A DNA stretch of 60,000 bases from Membranipora membranacea. Taxonomy: Eukaryota; Bryozoa; Gymnolaemata; Cheilostomatida; Membraniporidae. The translations under genes were made by a program, and so were the position numbers. This document shows positions 33,298 to 43,915 of this stretch, piece by piece. The DNA lies in contig OU612072.1 in assembly GCA_914767715.1 (NCBI GenBank), positions 10,666,001 to 10,726,000 of the forward strand. Direction: 5' to 3'. The notes under the pieces were generated by a model, which did not search any database, was not told the origin of the DNA, and saw only the letters and a list, made by a program, of their open reading frames with translations. How positions within the stretch are numbered: position 1 is the stretch's first letter; each line of letters starts with the position of its first letter.

Positions 33298-36042
33298 TCA
33301 AGTCGATAATATATGGTTGAAAAGTAAAGTTTTGAATGAACTGAACTTCTCTTTAGATCTCAAATGTAACGGTAAAGAATTGTATGTAGCAGAAACTTTG
33401 TATCTTAGATTGTCTGTATGATATAAAAGTAAATGTTTATCACGAAAATTGAACTTGGTAGTGTTTTTAAATCCTCTATATATAAATGGAGGTGTTAAAA
33501 AATTGTTTATCTTATGCGCAAAAAGTGAAGTGAAATAACAAACAAGCTTAGGAAGAGGTAGGAGTTGTAATGATTGTGTAATGGATTCGGTCGAAATGAG
33601 ATAATACGGGATGTAATGCACATTGGCGATAATGCGTAAAGCCCGTTTTTGCAACAAAAATAATCTATTGAGGGCATTATTGCAGGACAAGTTGCCAATG
33701 ATATGGATACCATATATAAGGTGACAATAGATAAACTGGAAGTAAAATGTGCGGGCACTTGCTATATCCAAGAAGTATCTCAAATTTTGAAGTAGGTAAA
33801 CATTCCGTTGTACCTTTTTATATACATACTCTAGATGATCCTGCCATGAAAGCGAGTCATTCAACACAAAACCCAGAAGCCTTGTAGTTCTCTGTCTGTT
33901 TAGTTTTTCATGCCCTATGTACAGTTCCAGGTCATAAAGCGGATCTGAGATATTAAGTAGCATGTAATGAGATTTCTGAACATTTATAACCATCCGGTTA
34001 CGATTGCACCAATCCAAAATGCCACTTAAATCTTCAGATGCCTTTGCCTTTAGTTGCTGAAGGTTTTTATCAGATGACAGGAACACTGTATCATCAGCAT
34101 ATGCATATGATGATGAGTCTGATTTTGATGAAGTTAATAAATCATTTATGAAGATGAGAAACAAAGTTGGTGCTAGGATTGAACCTTGAGGGACCCCTAT
34201 TGTGATAGGCAATCTACAAGATTCAATATTATTGAGTTTAACAAACTGCCTTCTGTCTGTCAGAAAGGTGTCAAGAAGTTTTAACATATTTCCTCCGATG
34301 CCGCAAGCCTTCAACTTATTGTGTAGTAAAACATGGGATACACAGTCAAATGCCTTTTTAAAATCCAGAAAAAGTAATGTCATAACATTTCCATTAATTT
34401 TCTCCACCAAAGAGTCTGAAATAATTTTAAATAAACTGTCTGAACAAGAATGGCCTTTTCTAAATCCACATTGAAGCTCATGGATGATTTTGTTCTTAGT
34501 GAGATATTCTTGCAGATGGTGATTTATGTGTTTCTCAAATATTTTTGAAAGAACAGGCAAGACTGAAATTGGCCTATAATTTGATGGGTTATTTATATCC
34601 CCAGATTTATGTATTGGTGAAACTCGAGCTAGTTTCCAAGTTGAAGGGAACTGTCCTTTGCTTAAAACCCTGTTAAACATATCGGTGACAATATCCACAA
34701 TATAAGGCCAAACAAGCTTCAACATCTTCACTGTAATTCTGTCAGGTCCTGTACTTTTACTATCAGGAATGTGGAACAATATTCTTGTACATGTGAAAGG
34801 GGTGAATTGTGGTATGGCTGTCAAATTATGTTTGGATACGGGAAATGTCATCTCATCTGTTACAACAAGGTTCTTTGTGATTGATTTTGCAATGGATGTG
34901 AAATGGCTGTTAAATTGATCTGCACTCAAATTTGTCGCAGGGAAAGTCTCCTTCTTTTTATTCTTTAATACATCCCAAACAGGTTTTGTATTACCTTTAG
35001 ACTCTTTAATAGTATTAGAAATAGCTCTTTTCTTCTTTTGTCTGATCATATTAGTGACATAATTTCGCTGTTTTTTATATCCTTCCCAATCACCGTTTTG
35101 TTTGAGTTGATCTCTGATTTTGATGTTCATTTTTACCTCATCATCCAACCATTTTGGAAGATTATGCGTTCTTACAAAACGAGTCTTCTCAAACACGAGT
35201 TTTGATATAAGATGATTCAAATGGCTATAGAACTTCTCAAACATTGAGTCTATTGATCTTTCATACAGTACGTAACCAAAATTTTCCCTTGAGAATGTAT
35301 TAAAAATGTTTTCAGGTGTTGCAAATGAATAATCCAAAAATGTTACCTTACATCTTTGTTTAGATATTTTAACATTTCTATCAATCTCTCTTGAAGCTAC
35401 TATCATGAAATGATCACTCAGTGAATATTTGATGACACCAGATTTAGCAATATTGTCACTTTTACTTGAATAGATGTGGTCAATTAGTGTCCTTGATGAA
35501 TTAGTTATGCGAGTGGGTTCAGATATAAGTTGATTCAACAGTAGTGGAGAGGTAACATTATCTAACCACCTGTTTTTCGAAGTTGGATTCAGCAAATCAA
35601 TATTGAAATCACCAAATATTATAATTTCATCGTTCAAACCATAACAACGCTCGACAAACTCTGAAAAGTCTGTGTTCCATGATGCTTTTGATTGGGGAGG
35701 TCTATATAAGTATGTAACCAAAAAACTCTTTTGGCTTCTGGGTCTGACCTTGACTGTTATACTCTCATCCATGTAAAGATCTAAATTTTCCAGATGTTCA
35801 ATGACCAGTGAATCATGGACATAGCAGAGTAATCCCCCACCATTGTTACAGAGCCTATCCCTTCTTATCATCGTATATCCTGGTACCTCATATAGGCAGC
35901 TGTCATCATTTTCATTCAAAAATGTTTCAGCCAAACACAGTATACTAAATTTGTGATCACTAAGAATTAAACGAACCTCTTCCAGTTTGCTTGCCAATCC
36001 ACGGATATTAAGATATGCGCTATGAAAATTCATTGCCATCAT
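33298..36042 (-). CDS. LINE ORF2: APE endonuclease and reverse transcriptase
   Basis: The protein has 914 aa. Residues about 5-220 form an APE-type endonuclease: LNIRGL, LAETFLNE, GGGLLCYV, IIFGDFNIDLLNP, LIDHIYSS and SDHFMIVAS. Residues about 430-760 are the reverse transcriptase: STGPDRITVKML, NYRPISVLPVLSKIFEKH, CGFRKGHSCSDSLF, LFLDFKKAFDCVSH, GVPQGSILAPTLFLIFIND and the catalytic YAYADDTVFL near residue 648. It nicks target DNA and copies the element RNA from the nick. The start ATG overlaps the ORF1 stop (ATGA at 36042-36039), suggesting translation by termination and restart. All catalytic motifs appear intact. Confidence 0.9.
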   Translation of the reverse strand: MMAMNFHSAYLNIRGLASKLEEVRLILSDHKFSILCLAETFLNENDDSCLYEVPGYTMIRRDRLCNNGGGLLCYVHDSLVIEHLENLDLYMDESITVKVRPRSQKSFLVTYLYRPPQSKASWNTDFSEFVERCYGLNDEIIIFGDFNIDLLNPTSKNRWLDNVTSPLLLNQLISEPTRITNSSRTLIDHIYSSKSDNIAKSGVIKYSLSDHFMIVASREIDRNVKISKQRCKVTFLDYSFATPENIFNTFSRENFGYVLYERSIDSMFEKFYSHLNHLISKLVFEKTRFVRTHNLPKWLDDEVKMNIKIRDQLKQNGDWEGYKKQRNYVTNMIRQKKKRAISNTIKESKGNTKPVWDVLKNKKKETFPATNLSADQFNSHFTSIAKSITKNLVVTDEMTFPVSKHNLTAIPQFTPFTCTRILFHIPDSKSTGPDRITVKMLKLVWPYIVDIVTDMFNRVLSKGQFPSTWKLARVSPIHKSGDINNPSNYRPISVLPVLSKIFEKHINHHLQEYLTKNKIIHELQCGFRKGHSCSDSLFKIISDSLVEKINGNVMTLLFLDFKKAFDCVSHVLLHNKLKACGIGGNMLKLLDTFLTDRRQFVKLNNIESCRLPITIGVPQGSILAPTLFLIFINDLLTSSKSDSSSYAYADDTVFLSSDKNLQQLKAKASEDLSGILDWCNRNRMVINVQKSHYMLLNISDPLYDLELYIGHEKLNRQRTTRLLGFVLNDSLSWQDHLEYVYKKVQRNVYLLQNLRYFLDIASARTFYFQFIYCHLIYGIHIIGNLSCNNALNRLFLLQKRALRIIANVHYIPYYLISTESITQSLQLLPLPKLVCYFTSLFAHKINNFLTPPFIYRGFKNTTKFNFRDKHLLLYHTDNLRYKVSATYNSLPLHLRSKEKFSSFKTLLFNHILST

Positions 36043-37619
36043 AGAAGTTTTTCAAAATGGCATTTAAGTTTAAGTGAGTCTAAAATCATACCTTGACTGA
36101 GGACCTTGTTGTATTGGTCCTGAGTGTCAAACTTTATTTTAAAGATGCACATTTTCTTTTCCCCTTTGTAAATCCTTATAGCTGAAGAGTTGGGGAAATT
36201 CTGTGATATCTCTTTTATTACAAGTTCATCATCAGCATCGATAGGAATGCCTCTCAGCATACCAGTGTTGACTTTTGCTGATTCTGGATTGATTGTTTTT
36301 CTTACTTGCGAATTTTCAAATAGTAATGTATTCCAAGTGTTTATCAACTTGGTCACTGTCTTTTCATCGCGAAGGTGCAGCATAATTTTTGGAGATTCTG
36401 TCTTGAAATTGTAGGTCGTTATGTTTTCTATGATTGTTGGGCCGAATTCACGGTTAATCTCACGTCTGATGTTGTCTTGATTATAGTTTTGGTAGGTTTT
36501 TGATGACTTGTTGATACTTATTACGATGCAGTGGTTGGGGTTGAAGTTGTTTGGACGAGCTGTTTTTGTAATAGATGGCATGTGATCTGGTGTGTTGGAT
36601 GTGGTTGCCGGTGAACTTGGTGTTGGTGTGTTTTGATGTGTTGTTGATGAAGGAATATTTCTGTGGAGTTGTCTACTGCTGCTTGCAACTGATGACCATT
36701 GTTGTGTGGTGTTAAGAGTTTGAGTTGGAAGATATGTTTGTTGTACGGTATTTTTGGAATTTGATGGACATTCCTTTGTACTAGGGCTCTCAGAAAAAGC
36801 ACTAGTAATTTTATCCAATTTAACCTGCATGCTGTCCATCTTCTCCTGCATGCTGTCCATCTTCTCCATCATAATAGAAAGCACGCCATGTAGAGTTCTG
36901 CATGACGCACATCCCGGACTCTCCCCATAATCTCTGTCCCTGGAATGACTGGGAGCGCTGTCGACGAATGGAGCAGAAGTCTCCATTGTCCCAGACAGGG
37001 AACACTGAGAAGACTCTGGCAGTGAAACTGTAGATCCCCCTAGAGCACCTTGTGTGCTTTGTTGTTGAGTTGTGCTGCTGTTGGCATTGGTTTGTTTACT
37101 TTTTAGCGATTCCATTGCATTTGAGCATGAGGAACGGACTTTCTCGTTTAAACTGGCAATTGTTTCTGGCTGTAATTCACCTACCAGCTTAGAGTAGTGA
37201 CTTATAAACACATCCACATCTTTGATAGCATTCACCAGTATTCTAGAAGTGGTATGGTAAAAGTTTGCAGTATAAAGGCGTCTATCCGATTTCTTCTTGT
37301 TTTTAACGGTGAATATGGTGGCTGTTGTGTTTTTGTCCTTATCTTTATTCATTTTCCTAGTTACATAAAGATATTGCTCCTGAATTGATGTTTGAAATAT
37401 AGATCTGACAAGCTCAAAAACAGCTGTGCTGCAGTCAACGACAATTTGGATGTTTCCCGGATTACCTTTTATGGTGATAGACTCATCAGTGGTAGTAGAG
37501 TCGATTTTCTTTTGTAATGCCTTCAACTTGTTGAGCGAATAGGTGAAGATATTATCCTCAGCATCATCCTCATCAGGATCATTACTGGAAATGAGTTTTC
37601 TCTTCTTGCCTTTGTTCAT
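36039..37619 (-). CDS. LINE ORF1 protein
   Basis: The protein has 526 aa. The N-terminus is basic then acidic (MNKGKKRKLISSNDPDEDD). A coiled-coil stretch with a tandem repeat (MEKMDSMQEKMDSMQ) lies near residues 250-275, then a Ser/Thr/Pro-rich linker. The C-terminal part from about residue 360 has two beta-alpha-beta-like blocks (NHCIVISINKSSK...; GMLRGIPIDADDELVIKEIS...MCIFKIKF) that resemble RRM-type folds. Such ORF1 proteins bind the element RNA and form particles. Only one CxxC is present (GCASCRTL) and no CCHC knuckle is seen. Function is inferred from position and layout. Confidence 0.75.
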   Translation of the reverse strand: MNKGKKRKLISSNDPDEDDAEDNIFTYSLNKLKALQKKIDSTTTDESITIKGNPGNIQIVVDCSTAVFELVRSIFQTSIQEQYLYVTRKMNKDKDKNTTATIFTVKNKKKSDRRLYTANFYHTTSRILVNAIKDVDVFISHYSKLVGELQPETIASLNEKVRSSCSNAMESLKSKQTNANSSTTQQQSTQGALGGSTVSLPESSQCSLSGTMETSAPFVDSAPSHSRDRDYGESPGCASCRTLHGVLSIMMEKMDSMQEKMDSMQVKLDKITSAFSESPSTKECPSNSKNTVQQTYLPTQTLNTTQQWSSVASSSRQLHRNIPSSTTHQNTPTPSSPATTSNTPDHMPSITKTARPNNFNPNHCIVISINKSSKTYQNYNQDNIRREINREFGPTIIENITTYNFKTESPKIMLHLRDEKTVTKLINTWNTLLFENSQVRKTINPESAKVNTGMLRGIPIDADDELVIKEISQNFPNSSAIRIYKGEKKMCIFKIKFDTQDQYNKVLSQGMILDSLKLKCHFEKLL

Positions 37620-37671
37620 TTTGGGTGAAAATTACCCAGATTTATTGTCAATTTTTCTGGAGCTCAGATTT

Positions 37672-37730
37672 CTTCCTCAATGATTTCTTCCTCAGATTTC
37701 TTCCTCAATTTCTTCCTCAATTCATCTTCA
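37672..37730 (-). repeat. Mini-repeats in the LINE 5' UTR
   Basis: On the minus strand, GAGGAAGAAAT occurs four times with short spacers just before ORF1. Purine-rich iterated leaders are a possible internal promoter or ribosome-loading region, but that is inference. Confidence 0.6.
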
Positions 37731-40334
37731 ATGAGATGTTTGGGAAATAAACACACAAAACAATTATAGGTCAGTATACCGAGGGTAATTTGCATGCATT
37801 TGTACAATGAATACCGCACAGTACCAGCATATATACACTTTTATCCCTAGATTTATAGTTTACGAGCGAGCGGAGAATGCTACAATACGATATCATGACT
37901 CATCGTCTATTGACTGTATAACTAATGACTGATTCAATAATTCAAACTATACGCCAGTACTGAAAAAAAAGGTCGCTAGATATTTATTTTTCAGCGTATC
38001 TTTGGTTAGAATATTTGATAGATGCGAGTCTGAAAGGGCCGGGGGGGGGGGGAGAGGGGGGCTGTGTGAAGATTAAAAGTCAGTCTGAGAATTTATAAAG
38101 CCTAACACAAAATGGAATCTTCATGTATTTCTGCATCTGAGGGTCCGACCTGCAGAGCTGTGTAACCATCATGCCAAGAATATTGACCAGAGAGAGAAGT
38201 GCTTTATTAATCATTATTCCTCAAACAAGATGGTCTTTCATATTTGGAGCCATGTGTGGGCTGAAATGATAAATATAATCAACCTTCTATGTGATATTTA
38301 GTCACAGACTCACAGACCCTCCAAAACCCACTTTAACAGTAATCAGTGTTTTAGCATAAACCCTTGACATGCATTATCGACCTGTCAATTCAAAAAGCTA
38401 TCATACTATTATGCAAGTCATCGCTTTTAATACAAAGGTGAAAACTTTTACTTATGCCTTCACTTATCACCAAGACATTAAACTGGACACATCTCTTCAG
38501 CCGAGAGCTTAAATTAAATTCCAGATGGAATCCTGACTAATCGACTCATCAAAACCCCACTTCCCTATCGGTTATCCTACACTGTCCAATAGTGTGGTTA
38601 TCAGATTATTGGAGTTGGTAACATAAATCTTTGCAATCTAACTGTGTAATTCGTAGGATAAAAGATAGCTTTCCCATTCACAAAACTAAGATCATCAGAT
38701 GTTATATGTTGCTTGTTTAGCAATGTTTGATCATATTGTGAACATTGCCAGAGTAGTGCCGTCTTGTTTCATGTCATGCTTTGTAGGAATCTTACACATT
38801 GTAGGCCTTACACAACAGTCGGCATCATCTTTAGAGTAGGCGCATTCTGTGATGTAAGTGAAATGTACCAGATGCAGACGCAATAAAATCTCCTTATCAC
38901 CTGCCCACTGCTAATTGTTGAGTGACCTATTTTGTTCCCCTTGTAAGCATCGGCGGATTGGACACCCCCAGACTAACTCATAGACATATGGACAGAAAAA
39001 CTGATCACAATCAATGTTAACCTGGATATTATAGGAAAACCAGGTTTATCCCTATTTTGTTTGGTGCTGAGGAGTTATGCTCTACTTTTCCATGAGAACA
39101 CAATCAATAATGAATTGATCCACACAATGACCTTGACATCCACAAATTAAATCTTTGATAGTGCACTATTCATTACCCAATCAGTGACCTCAATACAGGA
39201 CAAGTATTATAATGATATTTAGCATGTGACTTGCTATGTGATTATACTAGCAAGACGTATTAGTAGGTTATCATAACTAGTAGTAGGAATTTAGAGCCCA
39301 AGAAATGAGTGACAAAACTGTTCCATTACTAACTGCAGTGCCATTGCTCATGCTCACTCACTGCCATTGAGTTTCTGTACTGAACACAGATAAGCAAAGG
39401 AATAGGCCCAGGGATTTTACATAACTTCACTAACTAACTTGTGGACAGTAAATAACAAAAGAAGTAAAATCACTCATAGAAAATACACTACACTACAGTC
39501 CTCCCCAGGAGAAACCTGTCCTGTGACTACATAATAAGTGATTTAACCTGTTCACTGGAAGAGATGTAGTTAAGGATTACCAGCTTCGAAAAGATGATGG
39601 TCACGGGTGAGTCCTACTCCTTAGATCATGAGTCTTTTATTCAATTTAGGATAATGATGATATGAAGTTTGTTTTATTTTATTCATGATGATAGATGTGT
39701 TCAAGAAGAATTGAACGTGATTAATTACACTGCAAGCACCAAGTGTGCATGATAACAGGACAAAGCAGCACACAGTGATTTTGTCAGTTTCAGCAATGAA
39801 CTAAACAGTTCATTGCCACGTTTTGCCAGTACAATAGTGGAAATATCTTATCGATGGCAGATTGATGTGTCAATGTTTATTGGTACAAGTTAATTAATAG
39901 AAAAGAATCTGTGATACCTAACCGAGTAGGCTACTAAAATATTGTTTAGATGTAAATGTCAGATGGTTGTAGGCCTAGGCCTAGTATATGAATGCTATGA
40001 ATGCTATATATGAATTTGTGTTCCAAAGATTTCCATGACAAAGAGTCTGCTAGTGATTGAGGAAGCAATTGGAAGGCCTAGCATCTACTAATATATAGAA
40101 AGACCCAAGAAAAGCGCAAATTTACCCTGGTTAAAAACGTATCGACCTACCACACCGTGTGAGTATCTTTGACAAAAACTGTTTACCTTTTGGACAACAT
40201 TGGGCTCAACTGCTGGGGATGAGACCATTGTGTGAATAATAATACAATCTCAGACAATAGGTTATGATCATGGTATGCAAAATAAAAGGAACACCTCAAA
40301 AGACAAGCTGCCAAAGCAAAAACATAACACTGCA

Positions 40335-42133
40335 TCAAGCGTTTGGAAATTTTAAAAGCTTCAGGAAATGGCTGACAGCATTCAGTTGTTGTGTTATTTT
40401 TTTGTCTATAGGCCCTTGTGATAGCTTCTTATGTCTTTGAAAGTAATCCTTTTCCATACATTCCACTTTAGCCAACAAAAGTTGATGAATTCAATGGAAT
40501 TTAGGTGAAATTTCCTGGTGTAGAGTGATATATTTTTTCTTTAGGAGGTTGTTTGATGGCTGGTCTTTGTATTGTGATCTGCACGCAAGATATCTGTTAA
40601 GATGCCCCACTTTGTGGCCTACTGTGGCCCAGGATTCAGTAAGGCCATCATTATCTGGAATAGAGAAGAAAATTACAGCAAACAGCTTATGACAGGTAAC
40701 TTACTGTGAAAATGTGATGATTGGTGAGAACATTGTGTCTGCTCAGGGCACAATTGAGTCCTGATATTTAAGTTTCATAGGGTGTGATATTATCATTTCA
40801 ATGATGTACAACATCCATCTTGCAAGATAGACACAACTTTTATCACTGACAGGACTCACTGAAAATTATAGAAAGTTGCATTGCCGATTATTGATAGGCA
40901 GAAATATTAGCTAGGTTGACCTGCATTTGAGAAGCACATGCTTTAGAGTTGTAGCTGCAGGACCGGAAAATGCTCAGCCTTGATGTGATTTAATTGTCGA
41001 TAATTTTCCCTCCACCCTTTGGTTACACCTAACCTCATAGAAGTGATGTATCCATCAAAATGATTATCCAAATTTTTTGAAAAAAACTTTGTCCCGAGTT
41101 GTTTCATCAAATTTTATAAATATGTAGTTTTAACATTTGGTTGTACTTACATGTGTTGTACCAACTTTTCAATGGATAGGTATAAACTGTGGTTTTATGC
41201 TTGCTCCAGCAGTTGTAACTATTGCACAATCTACAAAAATGCTGGTCATGTCAATGATAGTCACCCATGCAATCATAACATAGTACTTGGAGTAAATTAG
41301 AATAAGTTTCGGTATAACAAACTCTTATTTCGTCATTTCCAGAGACAAAAACGGATCATTGACTTTCTAGATTAGAATTAACTCAATCTGTAAAGTTTTT
41401 TTACAGTATGCATTAGGCCAGTCAAAAAACTTTGTTAATAATATTTCCATCCTCACTGTCTGTTTGGCTGTTTGGGTTGGCGTTTAGTTTCAAAGTTTGT
41501 TGGCTTGACCGTTTCTGAGTTAGAATGTTTACCTGTGGTAACACTTGTAGACGGTTGTGGTTCCACTGCGGTCGATTCCAACATCTATGTAGTAGAAGAC
41601 TTTTTTTACTGCTCCTGAAAAAAATAATTTGTGATGAGATCACATCATCACTTTTTTTCTCAAACCACCACTAATATAGTCATCATTGCAGGCTAAATAA
41701 GAGTATATAAATAACCTATTATATTGTAGTGATGATTGTAATGAGTTCATTATGTTTCTGACTATGACTTTGCACTTCATTAAGGGTAAGGGCAGAGAGA
41801 AGTTGGGGCTTCATCAAAAAGTATGAAAAGGTGAAAACAACGCGTAGTCTTTGACCTGTTTTCCATAAGTATAACAATCATATCATGGACACAATTGCTA
41901 ATGATTAATTCTATGATTTTCTAAAATCAATTTTGTATTATTACCAGGTTTGGGGGTGACTTCAACCACTGACTCTGACTCGGTGATGCTAATATTCTTG
42001 TATGGTGATGGCGACAAGGTGCACTCAGATGAGTCTTCTGCAGACAAAGCTTCAGCTTCAACTTCAGGTGCCTGGACAGTTTTATCTAGAACTTCAGGAG
42101 TCAACACCGTTGCAGCTACAGCTTCAGCTACAC
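40335..42133 (-). pseudogene. Right-arm copy of the same gene, with premature stop
   Basis: Four minus-strand exons are visible: 42133-41945 (189 nt), 41614-41533 (82 nt), 41230-41151 (80 nt) and 40654-40335 (320 nt). Each has GT-AG borders. Incoming and outgoing phases agree across all four (1-1, 1-2, 2-1, 1 to stop), which strongly supports the model. The first exon is rich in Ala, Glu and Ser. The next reads AVKKVFYYIDVGIDRSGTTT and on into Cys-rich CYH...LCNSYNCWSKHK. In the last exon a GGA codon present in the left copy is TGA (plus positions 40491-40493), removing the final 53 codons. The 5' end of the gene is not found. No domain family is recognised. Confidence 0.65.
41945..42133 (-). 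CDS. Exon of the right-arm gene, Glu/Ser/Ala-rich
   Basis: The acceptor reads TTTTTCGCTCCACAG and the donor G|GTAATA. The 63 codons are open with phase 1 at both ends and include SECTLSPSPYKNISITESES. The composition is that of a disordered linker with Ser/Thr phospho-acceptor sites. This exon has no copy in the left arm. Confidence 0.5.
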
Positions 42134-42883
42134 CTGTGGAGCGAAAAACAGTCCAAAAATAAACAATAATGGAAAACTACTCAACCAGGCCAAACTATTC
42201 AATAGAGGGATTAGGATGACATCATATGAAGGTATGCACACTGCCATACTCAAACGTTATCATTACCATATCAAAAATCCATATACCTGCCAGTTGCTGG
42301 TGGTAAATCTGTTATGAGGTCTCATCGCATCTAAAAATAATCCACAGAATTTATGTTATTGACTCAGTGTGAGCTTAGTTTAGAAGCAAGGCCAGGGATA
42401 TTTTTAAAATCAGTGATCTTAAACAGAAAATTCAACTAATTATGCTATATCACCCACAAAATTACTTCAAAAATTAGTCATGATGCTCTGTCCTACATCC
42501 TGCCTGCAGCCTTCATGACACCAATATGATACCTAATATTAAGATGAATAAAAGTTGTAGATATGAAGCCTTAAGAAAGACCAGAAGGAGACCGAAGTTA
42601 TACAGAATACCTTCTCGCCGCAACCTCTGAACCAGAAAGCGTGGCATCGAATCAAGGTATGTTGGAGAGAAACAGGATGCGAAACCCTGTTACCCACACT
42701 GACATCTAACAAATTTCACCTTCCTGTCCTCTTTCGCATCCTGTTCTCAATAAGTAAAATCAGTTCTCTTTTCAGCGACCGCAACTACCATACATCACCT
42801 TCACTTCGGGGCAGTTAATTATCTATTTGTGAGTAATTAGAGGGTCAGGTAAAGTATGTGACATTTTCATGATCCCAAATTAA

Positions 42884-42909
42884 AGTAAAGTAAAGTAAAG
42901 TAAAATGAA
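42884..42909. repeat. (AAAGT)n microsatellite
   Basis: About five AAAGT units directly outside the right inverted arm. Confidence 0.8.
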
Positions 42910-43608
42910 AGTAATATATAATGTCGCAATATCTATAACTGTTATCACTGATGCCTCGTTCTTTCAGTCTTTAATAAATTTACCAGCATATGAAGTGCAA
43001 TCTTAAGCATCAAAAAGGTTTATTACCGGCAAACTCCAAAAGGAAATTCCCAATTTATTCAAATATTGTATCCTGGCATAATTCTCATGGCCGGGTGAAC
43101 AATGAAGGGCGCTTGACGAATGAACAGACAATACCCTAAACTGTATGGTTGGTAGGGCCCGAGTGGCTGCCACTATTAACTGCCCCAAATTCTTGTCAGT
43201 TCTTATCTTAAGATCGTGCATTTAAGATTTGGCCTGTGTCTGTGTTTAACTGATCGTTGCTTATTGGTGCAAGGCTTATAGTACCGGCGTTTCACCAATA
43301 AATTTCAACCAGTTCCACAGTCCCTTTGTTTGCGATGCACTCAGTCAAAAGTATGTTTTTTTTTATTCCAGCATGGCAACGAGGTAGTACACACAATATG
43401 TCAATCTGAAACAGCTTTCCTCCGAATCATTTTTCAGGTCGGCATGTCCAATCTATTAGCTGCTCCATGATTTCTCAGGATTTGAATTTGGTTAGAGTGA
43501 AAAGTATTCTAAGTAAATATATAAATATCATTGAGCTATAGAGTTGAAAATGAAAATCATGCAGTCCAAAAAATATGCACTCCTGTTGTATTTTTTTCTT
43601 GTGAATTA

Positions 43609-43915
43609 AAACATTATTACATGAGTAAAGTCTGTGTTGCCTGCTGAAAATGGTTTTGCTATGACTTACATCATCCATACCTAATATTTATCTAGATCAA
43701 GCATGATACAATTTGCCTGCAATAGGGTTTGAGCCGCTGCCAGCTCACCAATAGACTGAAGATGGCCAGACTGCTGGCAATTTGGATCAAACTTGTTCTA
43801 GTATTTATCCCTAGTTCGCACCATAATCCAAACATTATTACATGGGTAAAGTCTGTGTTGCCTGTTGAAATGGGTTTTGCTACGACTCATATTATCCATA
43901 CCTAGTATTTATCCA
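43609..43915. repeat. Direct repeat, about 220-bp period
   Basis: Bases 43609-43693 (AAACATTATTACATGAGTAA, GTCTGTGTTGCCTGCTGAAA, ATCCATACCTAATATTTATC) recur at 43829-43915 with a few changes. Confidence 0.75.

Larger units (their letters stand above)
33161..37738 (-). mobile_element. Full-length two-ORF LINE, apparently intact
   Basis: This CR1/L2/jockey-group non-LTR retrotransposon lies on the minus strand, about 4.6 kb. It has a 5' UTR of about 120 bp with short repeats, ORF1 (526 aa), ORF2 (914 aa) overlapping it by ATGA, a short 3' UTR, and AATAAA about 20 bases before the 3' end. Its borders are set precisely because it splits DNA that is continuous at about 14550 in the other copy. 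No stop or frameshift interrupts either ORF. Both carry their key motifs, so it may have been active recently. I cannot place it in a named clade with certainty. Confidence 0.85.
32445..38865. repeat. Second copy of the gene 1 downstream segment, split by a LINE
   Basis: Bases 32459-33160 match 13705-14550, and 37739-38865 match 14550-15125. Shared landmarks are the GGGTGGGGCAATC start, TATGGACAATCCCTTATC, GATACTGATGTGCTT, GGAAATAAACACACAAA, AATACCGCACAGTACCAG, TTATATGTTGCTTGTTTAG and TCTGTGATGTAAGT. A LINE at 33161-37738 interrupts it. The copy ends about 150 bp before the right inverted arm starts. Confidence 0.8.
39022..42597. repeat. Right arm of the large inverted duplication
   Basis: This is the reverse complement of the left arm at 1-4380. 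It lacks most of the left 2985-3847 segment and carries about 75 extra bases near 39110-39185. Around 41945-42133 it holds an exon that the left arm has lost, because different DNA occupies 265-885 there. Many substitutions and small indels separate the arms, so the duplication is not recent and the arms have not been fully homogenised. An assembly artefact would normally give near-identical arms. Confidence 0.9.

Noticed and set aside
34202-34474. Plus-strand 90-codon frame
   Set aside because: Antisense shadow of the LINE ORF2 reverse transcriptase.
41950-42162. Plus-strand 70-codon frame
   Set aside because: Antisense of the right-arm exon at 41945-42133, which has proper splice borders on the minus strand.
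39022-42597. The inverted arm as a simple assembly duplication
   Set aside because: The arms differ by many substitutions, several indels and whole private segments, which is not expected from a haplotype or scaffolding duplicate.
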